From the NCBI RefSeq assembly GCF_900109685.1, contig NZ_FOBB01000002.1, positions 800,085 through 864,084 on the forward strand: a DNA stretch of 64,000 nt. The letters are read 5' to 3'. The position numbers and the translations under genes are program-made. The notes beneath the pieces are model-generated. The model worked only from the letters and a program-made list of their open reading frames with translations. It did not search any database and had not been told where the DNA came from. Positions 37,450 through 45,155 of the stretch are shown in pieces; position 1 is the stretch's first letter, and every line of letters starts with the position of its first letter. This DNA comes from Chitinophaga rupis (GTDB lineage Bacteria > Bacteroidota > Bacteroidia > Chitinophagales > Chitinophagaceae).

Positions 37450-38241
37450 CTAGCGTAACATATTTATTACCTGAACAATAATGATCTCTTCTATAAATAT
37501 CAGGAACATGGATATTACCACGCTCACATTAGCCGCTTTACCCACACCCTGCGTACCCTGCGTGGCATGATAGCCCTGGTAGCAGCTCACAATTCCAATG
37601 GTAAAGCCGTAGAACAGCGTTTTAATGAACGAGGAGAAAAAATCCAGGAACGAAATTTTCTCAAATGCATTCTGAACAAAGATGGCCAGGCTGGTTTGCT
37701 CATTCAGGTGAATATCCAAGTAGGATCCGGTCATGGCCACCAGGCCCGTATAGGCCATTAACAGCGGCACACAGAGCATACAGGCCATTACCCGGGTTAC
37801 CACCAGGTATTTAAAAGGATTGATGGCCGATACCTCCATGGCATCGATCTGCTCCGTTACTTTCATGGAAGCCAGCTCCGCGCCAATGCTGGAACCCACC
37901 TTACCCGCACAGATCAGGGCAGTAACCAACGGCGCCAAAGCGCGTATTACCGCAATGGAGATCAGCGATGGCAGCCAGGAGGTAGCCCCAAACTCCGCCA
38001 GCGATGGCCTGGATTGTTTGGTGAACACCAGCCCCGTTATAAACCCGGTGAGCGTGATCAGCAGCAATGATTTATTCCCTATATAATAACACTGCCGTAC
38101 AAACTCCCGCCCTTCATAGGGAGGCGTGAACATCTCCTTAAAAAACCGGAGTACGAACTTGAGTATGTCATAAAAATTCAGGAAAAACTTATCAATGCCC
38201 TTGGTAATAACCGGTTGCTCTGATCGTTCAGTGGACCCCAT
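37450..38241 (-). CDS. MlaE-like ABC transporter permease
   Basis: A 263-residue inner-membrane permease of the MlaE family. After a cytosolic start it has the conserved FTPPYEGREFVRQCYYIGNKS region, an interfacial helix, and five helices, with TALICAGKVGSSIGAELASM and EQIDAMEVSAINPFKYLVV as family hallmarks. The last helices contain SVVISMFLIFIEEIIIVQVI. It partners with MlaF and MlaD to move phospholipids or other hydrophobic molecules through the envelope. It is the first gene of the operon; the 296-bp space upstream holds a nested hairpin that may be part of its leader. Confidence 0.94.
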   Translation of the reverse strand: MGSTERSEQPVITKGIDKFFLNFYDILKFVLRFFKEMFTPPYEGREFVRQCYYIGNKSLLLITLTGFITGLVFTKQSRPSLAEFGATSWLPSLISIAVIRALAPLVTALICAGKVGSSIGAELASMKVTEQIDAMEVSAINPFKYLVVTRVMACMLCVPLLMAYTGLVAMTGSYLDIHLNEQTSLAIFVQNAFEKISFLDFFSSFIKTLFYGFTIGIVSCYQGYHATQGTQGVGKAANVSVVISMFLIFIEEIIIVQVINMLR

Positions 38242-38316
38242 AGCTGGTATTTATCTATTAATAATTGGCCATTTATCATATGCACAAGCCCTTTCCGCTG
38301 GTTTCTTAACCCGCTA

Positions 38317-38369
38317 CGCGGTACTGTTAAACAAACAACATTCCAGAAACAGAATGTTGTAAAACCGCG
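38317..38369 (-). promoter_or_regulatory. Nested hairpin in the mla operon leader
   Basis: ACAACATTC (38335-38343) pairs with GAATGTTGT (38352-38360) around an 8-nt loop, and an outer arm CGCGGT (38317-38322) pairs with ACCGCG (38364-38369). It lies about 80 bp before the mlaE start on the transcribed strand. The rest of the 296-bp space holds no gene that I can support. Confidence 0.45.
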
Positions 38370-38537
38370 CTGAGCAGATAAGTTTATTAATAACCAGGTT
38401 GTAATATAAGCATATAGGAGGTAAAGACTTGTACAATATGTGGAGTATAATCCCGGTTCATAGCCGGACATAAGATAATAATGATTTAACAGGGGTTACT
38501 TATAATGAGTTTGAGTTATATGATGATGAGGTGCTAC

Positions 38538-39227
38538 TTAATCCAATAATGACCTTTCTACCTGGTCAACAAAAACATTGGAATATACAATTTGGTTGAA
38601 GCGTTTCATGACTAACCTGCATTTTGCAGGAATATCTCCCTTATATCGTATAACCTTGGCAAGAATGATCTCATCTGGGTTAAGAATAACATAGCGCTGG
38701 CTGGTTCCGCAAATATCCATCTCGCTGGGCATTTTCTCTATTTTAACCCATATCCCTCTTTTGTTTTGAACCTCCCTGTATAAATAAGCCAGGGAAAGAT
38801 CTTTTCCAAGCCAAAGAGCCGTGTCGGATACATTATGTATGCACAACAGGTAGGCATGCGTGTTCAGAATAGAATCCCTGTCATTGCCATATGTTCCTTC
38901 AATACAGGTTTTAACAGAGGTATCTACATGCATGGTCATCTTTTCTGGTGAAAAGAACCTGACACTGGTATCCCACAACCGATCTTTTGGCAGCTTATTC
39001 TTCCAGGGCAGATACCTATCACCAATACCTATGGTATCCTGTATTTTACCAATATAGTAGATGGGGTATCCACCGTCGTCTTTATCGTATTGCCGGTAGG
39101 TTGCCGGCTCCTGGTAAATGGTATCCAGCAATGTAAAATGTTGAAAATTATAGATATTTATTGTCCTGGGAAATTTGGTGCACCCTGAAATGAACATGAT
39201 CAATAAACCTGCAATTATAATCTTCAT
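38538..39227 (-). CDS. Unrecognised lipoprotein
   Basis: I do not recognise this 229-residue protein. The N-terminus is a lipoprotein signal (MFISGC, Cys16), so it sits in the envelope. The mature part alternates strands and loops, with two cysteine pairs of note (VKTCIEGTYG, LLCIHNVSD, MDICGTS, PAKCRLV) that could form disulfides. It has conserved-looking DKDDGGYPIYYIGKIQDT and KWLGK-like features, but no motif I can assign. The gene is A+T-rich compared with its neighbours and stands alone between the mla operon and the beta-lactamase, so it may have been acquired. It has a clear coding frame and no overlap with other genes. Confidence 0.75.
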   Translation of the reverse strand: MKIIIAGLLIMFISGCTKFPRTINIYNFQHFTLLDTIYQEPATYRQYDKDDGGYPIYYIGKIQDTIGIGDRYLPWKNKLPKDRLWDTSVRFFSPEKMTMHVDTSVKTCIEGTYGNDRDSILNTHAYLLCIHNVSDTALWLGKDLSLAYLYREVQNKRGIWVKIEKMPSEMDICGTSQRYVILNPDEIILAKVIRYKGDIPAKCRLVMKRFNQIVYSNVFVDQVERSLLD

Positions 39228-39322
39228 GATATAGAGATGCAGAAAGAGGGAAATTACATAAGCACAAGTTTAAAAGCCGGATGAATTAATTTTTTTACCT
39301 TCAACACCTCATAAACTTTACC

Positions 39323-40219
39323 ATGCCATTACGCGTATTCATTCTCCTGATTTTTATCGCTTTCTCTTGCACCACCCATGCCCAGCTGCCCGCGCTCCGG
39401 CAGAAAATGGAAGCCATTATTGCCGGAAAACAAGCACACATCGGCATTTCTATGCTGGCCATAGAAGATAAGGACACCCTTTCCATTAATGCCGCTCACC
39501 ATTACCCCATGCAAAGCGTATTTAAATTTCACCTGGCATTGCTGGTATTGCACAAAGCTGACCAGGGCAAGCTGTCCCTCAGCCAACGCATTCACATCAA
39601 ACAATCATCGCTTGCAAAAAAATCCTGGAGCCCCTTGCGGGACGAGCACACCGCACCTGAATTTGATCTTACCATAAAGGAGCTGTTAAGCTATACCGTA
39701 TCCCAGAGCGATAATAACGGCTGTGATATTTTATTTGGCTTAGTGGGCGGACCGGCAGCCCTGAACAATTACATACACGCCCTGGGGGTTAAAGACATTA
39801 ATATTGTGGCTAATGAAGCACAAATGCACGCTGCCTGGGATGTGCAGTATAATAACTGGACTACCCCCATCGCAGCTACGCAGCTGCTGCAAAAGTTTCA
39901 GACCGGGAATATCCTTTCTGAGAACAGTAAAGCATTACTCTGGCAGCTCATGGCTACTGGCGTTAAAAGCAACCGCCTGAAAGGCCTGTTACCTGCTGAT
40001 ACAGATGTAGCTCACAAATCCGGCACCTCCGATACCAACGATCAGCACCTTACCGCCGCATTCAACGACATAGGTATTATTACCCTGCCCAATGGAAAAC
40101 ATATAGCCATGGCCGTATTTGTATCTGATTCAAAGGAAGATGAAGCCACTAATCAGCGTATTATTTCAGAGATAGCCAAAGCAGCCTGGGATCATTATTC
40201 CTTTACCCACATGAACTGA
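39323..40219 (+). CDS. Class A beta-lactamase, subclass A2-like
   Basis: The 298-residue exported enzyme (signal about 1-20, cleaved after THA) has all class A active-site blocks: S65-V-F-K68, S129-D130-N131 in SQSDNNGCD, Glu165 in NEAQM and K232-S-G234. SDNNGCD and the KSG form agree with the A2 subclass found in Bacteroidota (CfxA, CepA, PER relatives). These hydrolyse penicillins and often cephalosporins. The spectrum cannot be predicted from these motifs. The last 25 bp overlap the 3' end of a class C-type serine hydrolase on the other strand. Confidence 0.93.
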   Translation: MPLRVFILLIFIAFSCTTHAQLPALRQKMEAIIAGKQAHIGISMLAIEDKDTLSINAAHHYPMQSVFKFHLALLVLHKADQGKLSLSQRIHIKQSSLAKKSWSPLRDEHTAPEFDLTIKELLSYTVSQSDNNGCDILFGLVGGPAALNNYIHALGVKDINIVANEAQMHAAWDVQYNNWTTPIAATQLLQKFQTGNILSENSKALLWQLMATGVKSNRLKGLLPADTDVAHKSGTSDTNDQHLTAAFNDIGIITLPNGKHIAMAVFVSDSKEDEATNQRIISEIAKAAWDHYSFTHMN

Positions 40220-41574
40220 TCCAGGTTCAGGATCATTTTCTGCGAAACCGCATTTGTAATAAAATCGTACCCCAGGCTGAATGAGGTGCCGGGAACCTTT
40301 ACCTGGAAATGGTTATCGCCCGTAGGCGTCAAAGGCACATTACCCAGCTCCGCCAGGTAAGTGGAATACAGCTGACCGTTCCTTATACTAATATCAAGAC
40401 TACCAGCACCACCTGCCAGCTTGTAAGTACCTGTATATTTACGCAGGTCTGTATCCGCTTTTTTATTGAAAACCGGTGTTAGCAGCTGGCTAAATATTGC
40501 ATTTATCCGGTTAAACTCAAAGTCGCTTACGTTGGTTAGTATTACCCAGCCCAGTTTTAACGCCGGGCTAAAAAAGACCTCGCAACGGTAACCCAGCATT
40601 GCGCCTTCATGCATCACAAAAGGGTAGGCGGGTTTCCAGCCAATATTAAAGGCCCGCATCATGGCCTTATCCGTAGCCGGTAATATTTGATTGGCCGCCG
40701 CATCATCCCGGAACTGGAAGCTGATGTACTTCGCCAGGTCCCTGGCTGTTGAATAAACGCCGCCTGCCGGCATAGCAGAATTCGGCACAAACACCGGTGT
40801 CCGGGTCACTGATTTCGTACTATCGTTATAATGATAGCCGGCAGCCACTTTTGGGTTATCAGCATCCTGCAAAAAGCCGCTGCTGCGCATACCCAGGGGT
40901 TGCATAATATGCTGTTTCACATAGGTAGTATAGGCTGTTTTAGCGGCCCTTTCCAATGCAAAACCCAGCATGCTGTAACCCAGGTTAGAATAATGCCGGT
41001 CGCTATACGACAGCAGATCATATGCCGGGTATTCTGTTGTAATAAAGGGTAAAGACTGCAGCATGGCCTGTCGGGTGCTGGCAATAATAGCAGTGTCTTT
41101 TGATGCCCCCATTATCCACCGGTCTATACTTTGCATAAAAGCAAGATCGGCCTGGGTGTTGCGGGGCAGGCCGCTTGTGTGCGTAGCCAGCTGCAGCAGG
41201 GTAGCAGCATGCTTGTATTCCGGCAGGTATTTACGCACATCATCATCCAGCCGTACCACCTGTTTGGCTTTCAGTTGCATAAGCATAGTAGCGGTAAATG
41301 TTTTGCTTACGGATAGTATCGGGTACTTTGTATCAATGGTGGAGGGTATTTTATTTTCCACATCCACATAACCCAGGGCTTCGCTATAAATAATGTCCTG
41401 GTCATGTATAACGGCTACGGCTATACCGGGCGAATGGTACCGGTCCATAAAGCCTGCTACATTTATTTTCAGCTGGGTGCGTATTGAATCGGGGAGTATA
41501 CCCTGGGCTTTACAGCACATTGTTATAAAGCCCATCATAACGGTAATGATAACAGTAAGGAGTAAGTGTCGCAT
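40195..41574 (-). CDS. Class C beta-lactamase-like serine hydrolase
   Basis: The 459-residue protein has a signal peptide or lipobox-like start (ITMCCKAQ). The serine hydrolase domain has S88-V-S-K91, the Tyr195-Ser196-Asn197 triad YSN in YSNLGYS, and H322-E-G324 in place of KTG, as in esterases and peptidases of the beta-lactamase/CubicO group rather than true AmpC. A C-terminal beta-rich domain (about 365-459) follows, as in many penicillin-binding-like or D-aminopeptidase proteins. The substrate could be a D-amino acid peptide or an ester. It lies tail to tail with a class A beta-lactamase, sharing 25 bp. Confidence 0.88.
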   Translation of the reverse strand: MRHLLLTVIITVMMGFITMCCKAQGILPDSIRTQLKINVAGFMDRYHSPGIAVAVIHDQDIIYSEALGYVDVENKIPSTIDTKYPILSVSKTFTATMLMQLKAKQVVRLDDDVRKYLPEYKHAATLLQLATHTSGLPRNTQADLAFMQSIDRWIMGASKDTAIIASTRQAMLQSLPFITTEYPAYDLLSYSDRHYSNLGYSMLGFALERAAKTAYTTYVKQHIMQPLGMRSSGFLQDADNPKVAAGYHYNDSTKSVTRTPVFVPNSAMPAGGVYSTARDLAKYISFQFRDDAAANQILPATDKAMMRAFNIGWKPAYPFVMHEGAMLGYRCEVFFSPALKLGWVILTNVSDFEFNRINAIFSQLLTPVFNKKADTDLRKYTGTYKLAGGAGSLDISIRNGQLYSTYLAELGNVPLTPTGDNHFQVKVPGTSFSLGYDFITNAVSQKMILNLDQFMWVKE

Positions 41575-41675
41575 ACACCTACTTCAGCAAGATGGTGCCA
41601 AAGTGAAAAGTGATTGATCCTCAATGTAATATTGCGCTACATATGTCCGGAAATGCACAGCTGGTGTCCACTAAG

Positions 41676-41833
41676 GAACGCTGAATGCTGAACGCTGAAC
41701 GCCGAACGCTTCCTACATTTTGCCCCATGCTAAATGCTAAATACTGAACGCAAAACGCAAAGTACAAAACGCAATCAGCGTTCAGCATTCAGCCTTCCGC
41801 TTTATGCTTTATGCTTTGCGCTTTATGCTTTAC
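41676..41833. repeat. Heptad-repeat block 4 overlapping the DinB gene
   Basis: AACGCTG-type units (AACGCTG, AATGCTG, AACGCTG, AACGCCG) run at 41677-41710. TAAATGC and AACGCAA variants follow to about 41774. From 41775 the units become inverse type (GTTCAGC, ATTCAGC, TTTATGC, TTTGCGC) and run through the DinB stop codon into its coding part to about 41833. It fills the 214-bp space between the serine hydrolase and DinB genes. Confidence 0.8.
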
Positions 41834-42340
41834 ACTCTCCGCCACATGCTCATAAATATTCCTCAGCTGCCGTATATGCCTTTTCGCATGCGCTACGCCA
41901 AAGCAAACCCATTCCAGCCGGGTAAGCGGGCCTACCTGCGGAAAGTCAAATTCAGCATAGGTCATAGACAGGTCCTGCGTTTGGATGGCCTTCTCCGTGC
42001 GGCTAACCGTGGCTTCCATTGCATGCAGCAGGTTTTGTTTATCGTACTCTTTTGCCTCCGGCAATACAAAATCCGGTGATTGCAGCTTAGTGGTAAAGTC
42101 CAGGAAAATACCTTCAATGATGGCTTTCTTTTCATCGGGCGCCCGCTGCGTAGGTACGCCTGGCCCGTCTACAGCATCAGCAATAGTGCCTTGTAATAAA
42201 TGTTGTCCTACCTGTGCGGCCGTCCAGCTGCCTTCAAACGGCACGGTATTCAGCTGCTCCTGTGAAAAGGCCGACAGGAGCTGTAACAGCTCTCTGTATG
42301 TGCTTGTATATTCCTGGTAAGCTGCCTGATTGTTGATCAT
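41789..42340 (-). CDS. DinB-family protein with a repeat-encoded tail
   Basis: From ATG at 42340 the product has 183 residues. The frame is open to 42391, but TAAGTTTG, an exact -7 box on this strand at 42370-42377, lies inside the longer version, so the shorter start is right. It is a DinB/DUF664-type four-helix metal-binding protein with the His triad His47 (VGQHLLQG), His151 and His155 (VAHAKRHIRQL). Such proteins include thiol transferases and stress proteins. The last 15 residues (from SVKHKAQSIKHK) are translated heptad repeat: three 7-bp units make seven codons, so KHKAQSI recurs. This tail is probably not part of the original fold. Confidence 0.82.
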   Translation of the reverse strand: MINNQAAYQEYTSTYRELLQLLSAFSQEQLNTVPFEGSWTAAQVGQHLLQGTIADAVDGPGVPTQRAPDEKKAIIEGIFLDFTTKLQSPDFVLPEAKEYDKQNLLHAMEATVSRTEKAIQTQDLSMTYAEFDFPQVGPLTRLEWVCFGVAHAKRHIRQLRNIYEHVAESVKHKAQSIKHKAEG

Positions 42341-42369
42341 AGTTGTAAGTTTTAGTTTGGATGATGATG

Positions 42370-42377
42370 CAAACTTA
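42370..42377 (-). promoter_or_regulatory. -7 promoter box of the DinB gene
   Basis: On the minus strand this reads TAAGTTTG, an exact TAnnTTTG match 29 bp before the ATG at 42340. It decides the start codon, because the longer frame would begin upstream of the transcript. Confidence 0.55.
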
Positions 42378-42472
42378 CAATGCGCAAGCAAACCGGAAGG
42401 GGTTAAAATACGACATTTAAAGGGGGGATTATGACATGGAGGTATAGGGCTTCATTGTGCGTAATCGCTTGC

Positions 42473-42491
42473 AGGTCCAAACGAAGGACCT
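42473..42491. repeat. Small inverted repeat
   Basis: AGGTCC (42473-42478) and GGACCT (42486-42491) pair around seven bases in the 420-bp space between DinB and the CxxC protein. No role is evident. Confidence 0.4.
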
Positions 42492-42603
42492 TGCCCGCCG
42501 CCACCGGCTTGATAAAGCTCCATAGTATTACAGCGTTGATATGTCTTTCTCCGCATCATAGCCATTCAAACAGGCGGGCGCAGTCCGTAGTTGGAGCTGC
42601 AAG

Positions 42604-42719
42604 CAATCGCACAAAACCTCACCTAACAACCGCACAAAACTCTCCCGGGCAATCGCATAAATCGCTGCGGGCAATCGCCCAAAAACTAGGCGGCAACCGC
42701 ACAAAAGCAATCACAAAAC
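42604..42719. repeat. Iteron-like tandem array, period 22-23 bp
   Basis: A 13-bp motif with consensus CAAYCGCAYAAAA starts at 42604, 42627, 42650, 42672 and 42694 (steps 23, 23, 22, 22), with a shorter copy at 42708. The bases between copies vary. Steps of about two helical turns put all copies on one face of the DNA, like binding sites of a cooperative protein. The array is about 60 bp upstream of a -7 box and a gene for a CxxC protein. The frame that crosses it (42431-42772) is not a gene by any sign I can see. Confidence 0.65.
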
Positions 42720-42780
42720 CAGTCACCCGGAAACTGCAATCATCCCCAAAAAACCACCAATGTCAACATTAAAATTTTAT

Positions 42781-42788
42781 TATATTTG
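42781..42788 (+). promoter_or_regulatory. -7 promoter box of the CxxC-protein gene
   Basis: TATATTTG matches TAnnTTTG exactly, 24 bp before the ATG at 42812. Confidence 0.55.
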
Positions 42789-42811
42789 TCTGAGACAATA
42801 CACCTATCCCT

Positions 42812-43411
42812 ATGAGTACAGGAATCGATACCCACTTCGTACAGGAGCAGTATGCTCAAATGTCCGATAAAGAACTGATCCACTTTTTTACCCATGATGC
42901 ACAAGGACTTACACCCACAGCACTCGCCATTGCAAAAGAAGAAGTTCAAAAACGCGGCCTGGATCCCCGGTTATTAACCGCACTGGAATTACAGCAACAA
43001 ACCGCGCGGGCAGCCGGAGATGATGTAGCGCTCTACTATAACCTGCTCCGCCAGCTCCAATGCCCGCACTGCCAAACCAGTAATAAACCGCTAAACGCAA
43101 CAGTAGTATCGGAAGTAATGAGCTTCATTTTTATTACACATTACCAGCAGCGGGTAAAGATAGGCTGCCCCGATTGCCTGGACAGCGCCATGCATAACGC
43201 GCAGCTTAAAACACTGCTGCTGGGCTGGTGGGGTATTCCCTGGGGAATTATACGCTCCGTAGGCGCTATAGCCCGCAACATAAAATTCAAGAAACAACAC
43301 CATGAGGAAGGCCCTAATGAAGCACTAAAAAGCTTTGTACATTTAAATATAGGGCAGCTGGCTATGCGAAAGGATTATAAACAATCCCTGCAAAACCTGA
43401 TCACAACATAA
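42812..43411 (+). CDS. Unrecognised protein with two CPxC motifs
   Basis: I do not recognise the family of this 199-residue protein. No signal peptide is visible. The N-terminal third is helical with a degenerate EQYAQMSDKELIHFF pattern, as in proteins with a repeated short helical motif. C84-P-H-C87 and C119-P-D-C122 lie 32 residues apart and probably bind one zinc ion, like a zinc ribbon. A hydrophobic segment around 137-152 (LLLGWWGIPWGIIRSVGAI) could be a membrane-interacting helix. The C-terminus is charged. The iteron-like array and an exact -7 box are upstream. It may be a membrane-attached, zinc-ribbon protein of the Chitinophagaceae. Confidence 0.7.
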   Translation: MSTGIDTHFVQEQYAQMSDKELIHFFTHDAQGLTPTALAIAKEEVQKRGLDPRLLTALELQQQTARAAGDDVALYYNLLRQLQCPHCQTSNKPLNATVVSEVMSFIFITHYQQRVKIGCPDCLDSAMHNAQLKTLLLGWWGIPWGIIRSVGAIARNIKFKKQHHEEGPNEALKSFVHLNIGQLAMRKDYKQSLQNLITT

Positions 43412-43416
43412 CAGGT

Positions 43417-43546
43417 AAATGTGCAGATATGCAGATGGTAAATGAATGATCTTCGTGATGGCCACCCGTACATCCAAATATCTGCCCATTTGCTTATCTT
43501 CATATTCGCACATCTGCGTATTTGCACCATCTGCAAATCTATATCT
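43417..43546. repeat. Degenerate ATCTGCA/ATTTGCA repeats before the TPR gene
   Basis: Loosely spaced GCAGAT, GCAGATGGTAAATG and then ATTTGC, ATCTGC, ATTTGC, ATCTGC words fill the space between two genes. The left part pairs with the right part (GCAGATGGTAAAT against ATTTGCACCATCTGC). Steps are 7-9 bp, so it is a weaker relative of the heptad blocks. Confidence 0.4.
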
Positions 43547-44644
43547 ATGCGCTTACTCGTCTGTTCCATACTCGTCTTGTCCGGCCTTGCCGCCAGCGCA
43601 CAAACAGATACGGCCCTGGCAAGGCAAAAACGTGAAGCCGCCATCGCCCTTATTGATGATGGCAAATCCACTGAGGCGCTGGCAATGCTGGCAGCCGCAC
43701 AGCAGCTGGATCCCAATGATCCGGAAATACCCTACGAGATAGCTTTCGCTCATTACCAGCTGCAGGATTATGAAGGCGCTATTACCATCCTTAAAAAAAT
43801 GATTAAGAATAAAATGGCCACAGCCCGGGTGTACCAGATGTTAGGCAATAGTTACGACAACGCCGGAAAAAGCAGTAAGGCCATTGAAACATATGATAAA
43901 GGGCTGGAGCATTTTCCCGCCGCAGGGAACCTATACCTGGAAAGAGGCGTAATGGAGCTAAATACCAAACAATACAACAAGGCATTAGCCTTTTTTGAAG
44001 CTGGTATTAAAGCCGATCCTGCATTCCCCTCAAACTATTACTGGGCCGCACGTTTATTCTTTGATTCTGAAGAGGAAGTATGGGCCATGATCTACGGGGA
44101 GATCTTCGTAAATCTGGAACGCGGCAGCAAACGTACGGAGGAGATCAGCAAACAATTATACTACACTTATAAATCAGAAATTAAGTTTAAGGACGATACC
44201 AGCATTACCGTTAGCTTCAGCAAAAATAATACGGTTAACGTTGTTTATAACCCCAAAAGCGGCCCGGATGCGCTGTTGCAGGCTTTAATGCGCAAACCTT
44301 TCGGTACCGGCGTATATGAGCCAACGTTAGCGCTGGCCGTAGCAGGGGAGAAGATCGTGAGCCTGGCCACACTGCACAATATCCGTTTTAAATTCCTGGA
44401 TAGCTATCAGCAGCTGGGCCACCAGCAAAAAACGCCCGTTGTATTATTTGATTATCAGCAGCAGGTACGCAGCGCCGGCCATTTTGAAGCTTATAATTAT
44501 TGGGTATTGGGCAATGGTAACCAGCAGGAGTTTGATGACTGGCGTTTAAATAATCCACAAAAATGGCAGCAATTCATCACCTGGTTCACTAACCACCCTT
44601 TACAGTTAACAGAAGAAAACAAGTTTTATCGCAATAAGTATTAA
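43547..44644 (+). CDS. Exported TPR-repeat protein
   Basis: The 365-residue product from ATG at 43547 has a clean signal peptide (about 1-18, ending in ASAQ). The frame extends to 43442 but the added residues are the translated upstream repeats, so the later start is chosen. About four tetratricopeptide units lie at 25-165 (EAAIALIDDGKSTEALAML, YEIAFAHYQLQDYEGAI, YQMLGNSYDNAGKSSKAIET, NLYLERGVMELNTKQYNKAL). A C-terminal half without a known fold follows. TPR proteins scaffold complexes. The final codons with the stop are duplicated downstream (see repeat at 44614). A partner is not evident. Confidence 0.88.
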   Translation: MRLLVCSILVLSGLAASAQTDTALARQKREAAIALIDDGKSTEALAMLAAAQQLDPNDPEIPYEIAFAHYQLQDYEGAITILKKMIKNKMATARVYQMLGNSYDNAGKSSKAIETYDKGLEHFPAAGNLYLERGVMELNTKQYNKALAFFEAGIKADPAFPSNYYWAARLFFDSEEEVWAMIYGEIFVNLERGSKRTEEISKQLYYTYKSEIKFKDDTSITVSFSKNNTVNVVYNPKSGPDALLQALMRKPFGTGVYEPTLALAVAGEKIVSLATLHNIRFKFLDSYQQLGHQQKTPVVLFDYQQQVRSAGHFEAYNYWVLGNGNQQEFDDWRLNNPQKWQQFITWFTNHPLQLTEENKFYRNKY

Positions 44645-44707
44645 TTGTTAATGCCACAGCTTACCGATAAAAAAAGAAAACAAGTTTTACCGCAGTAAGT
44701 ATTAATT
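44614..44707. repeat. Imperfect 33-bp direct repeat at the 3' end of the TPR gene
   Basis: AGAAAACAAGTTTTATCGCA at 44614 onwards, up to 44646, recurs at 44675-44707 with two base differences, 61 bp apart. Copy 1 holds the last codons and stop codon of the TPR gene. Copy 2 would code the same peptide end and stop and overlaps the stop codon of the response regulator on the other strand. It is a small tandem duplication in the spacer of two convergent genes. Confidence 0.75.
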
Positions 44708-45155
44708 ATTGACTCCTCCTGTAGCTCGCAATAGCCTTACAAATAGCGGTGGCGGGGTTATTTTGCCGGGCTGCTGCCACAATCGCTTCCATTAAGCCTT
44801 TCAGGTCTTTGTAGCTATTAGGTTTGGTTAAAAAGCAGGATGCGCCAAGCACATTGGCCGTTTCTTTATCGTTTTGGTCAGAGGAGGTGGAGTACATGAT
44901 CACCGGGATATCTTTTAAACCGTCAGCGGTCTTTATTTTCCGCAGGAACTGCCAGCCATTCATTACCGGGAGGTTAATGTCCAGGAAAATAATGTCCGGT
45001 TGTTCAGTACCTTTTTGCAGCTTCCGGAAAGCCTCTTCTCCGTCTATAGCCTGCTTGCAGGTAATAACCGGGTCTACGGCTGCCAGTACTTCCGCAAATA
45101 ATTCACGGTCGTCCGTATCATCATCTATTAGTAAAAAGGTTCTCGTTACTGCCAT
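44706..45155 (-). CDS. Single-domain response regulator
   Basis: A 149-residue receiver domain without an output domain. The acidic pocket D11-D12, phospho-acceptor Asp59 (IIFLDINLP), the Thr/Ser in MYSTSS and Lys111 (LTKPNS) are in place, so it should be phosphorylated. The start lies 35 bp inside the end of the histidine kinase gene, so translation is coupled. It resembles Rcp1-like regulators paired with phytochrome-like kinases and probably accepts phosphate from the kinase upstream. Confidence 0.92.
   Translation of the reverse strand: MAVTRTFLLIDDDTDDRELFAEVLAAVDPVITCKQAIDGEEAFRKLQKGTEQPDIIFLDINLPVMNGWQFLRKIKTADGLKDIPVIMYSTSSDQNDKETANVLGASCFLTKPNSYKDLKGLMEAIVAAARQNNPATAICKAIASYRRSQ

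Noticed and set aside
38178..38471. A 97-codon minus-strand frame overlapping the mlaE start
   Set aside because: It overlaps the conserved mlaE N-terminus in another frame and covers the nested hairpin; no coding character.
42604..42719. CRISPR array
   Set aside because: The repeated part is 13 bp and the variable part 9-10 bp, too short for repeats and spacers, and no cas gene is present.
42431..42772. A 113-codon frame rich in Lys, Arg, Asn and Thr
   Set aside because: Its sequence follows the iteron-like DNA repeat (NRTK recurs), there is no promoter in place and no family resemblance.
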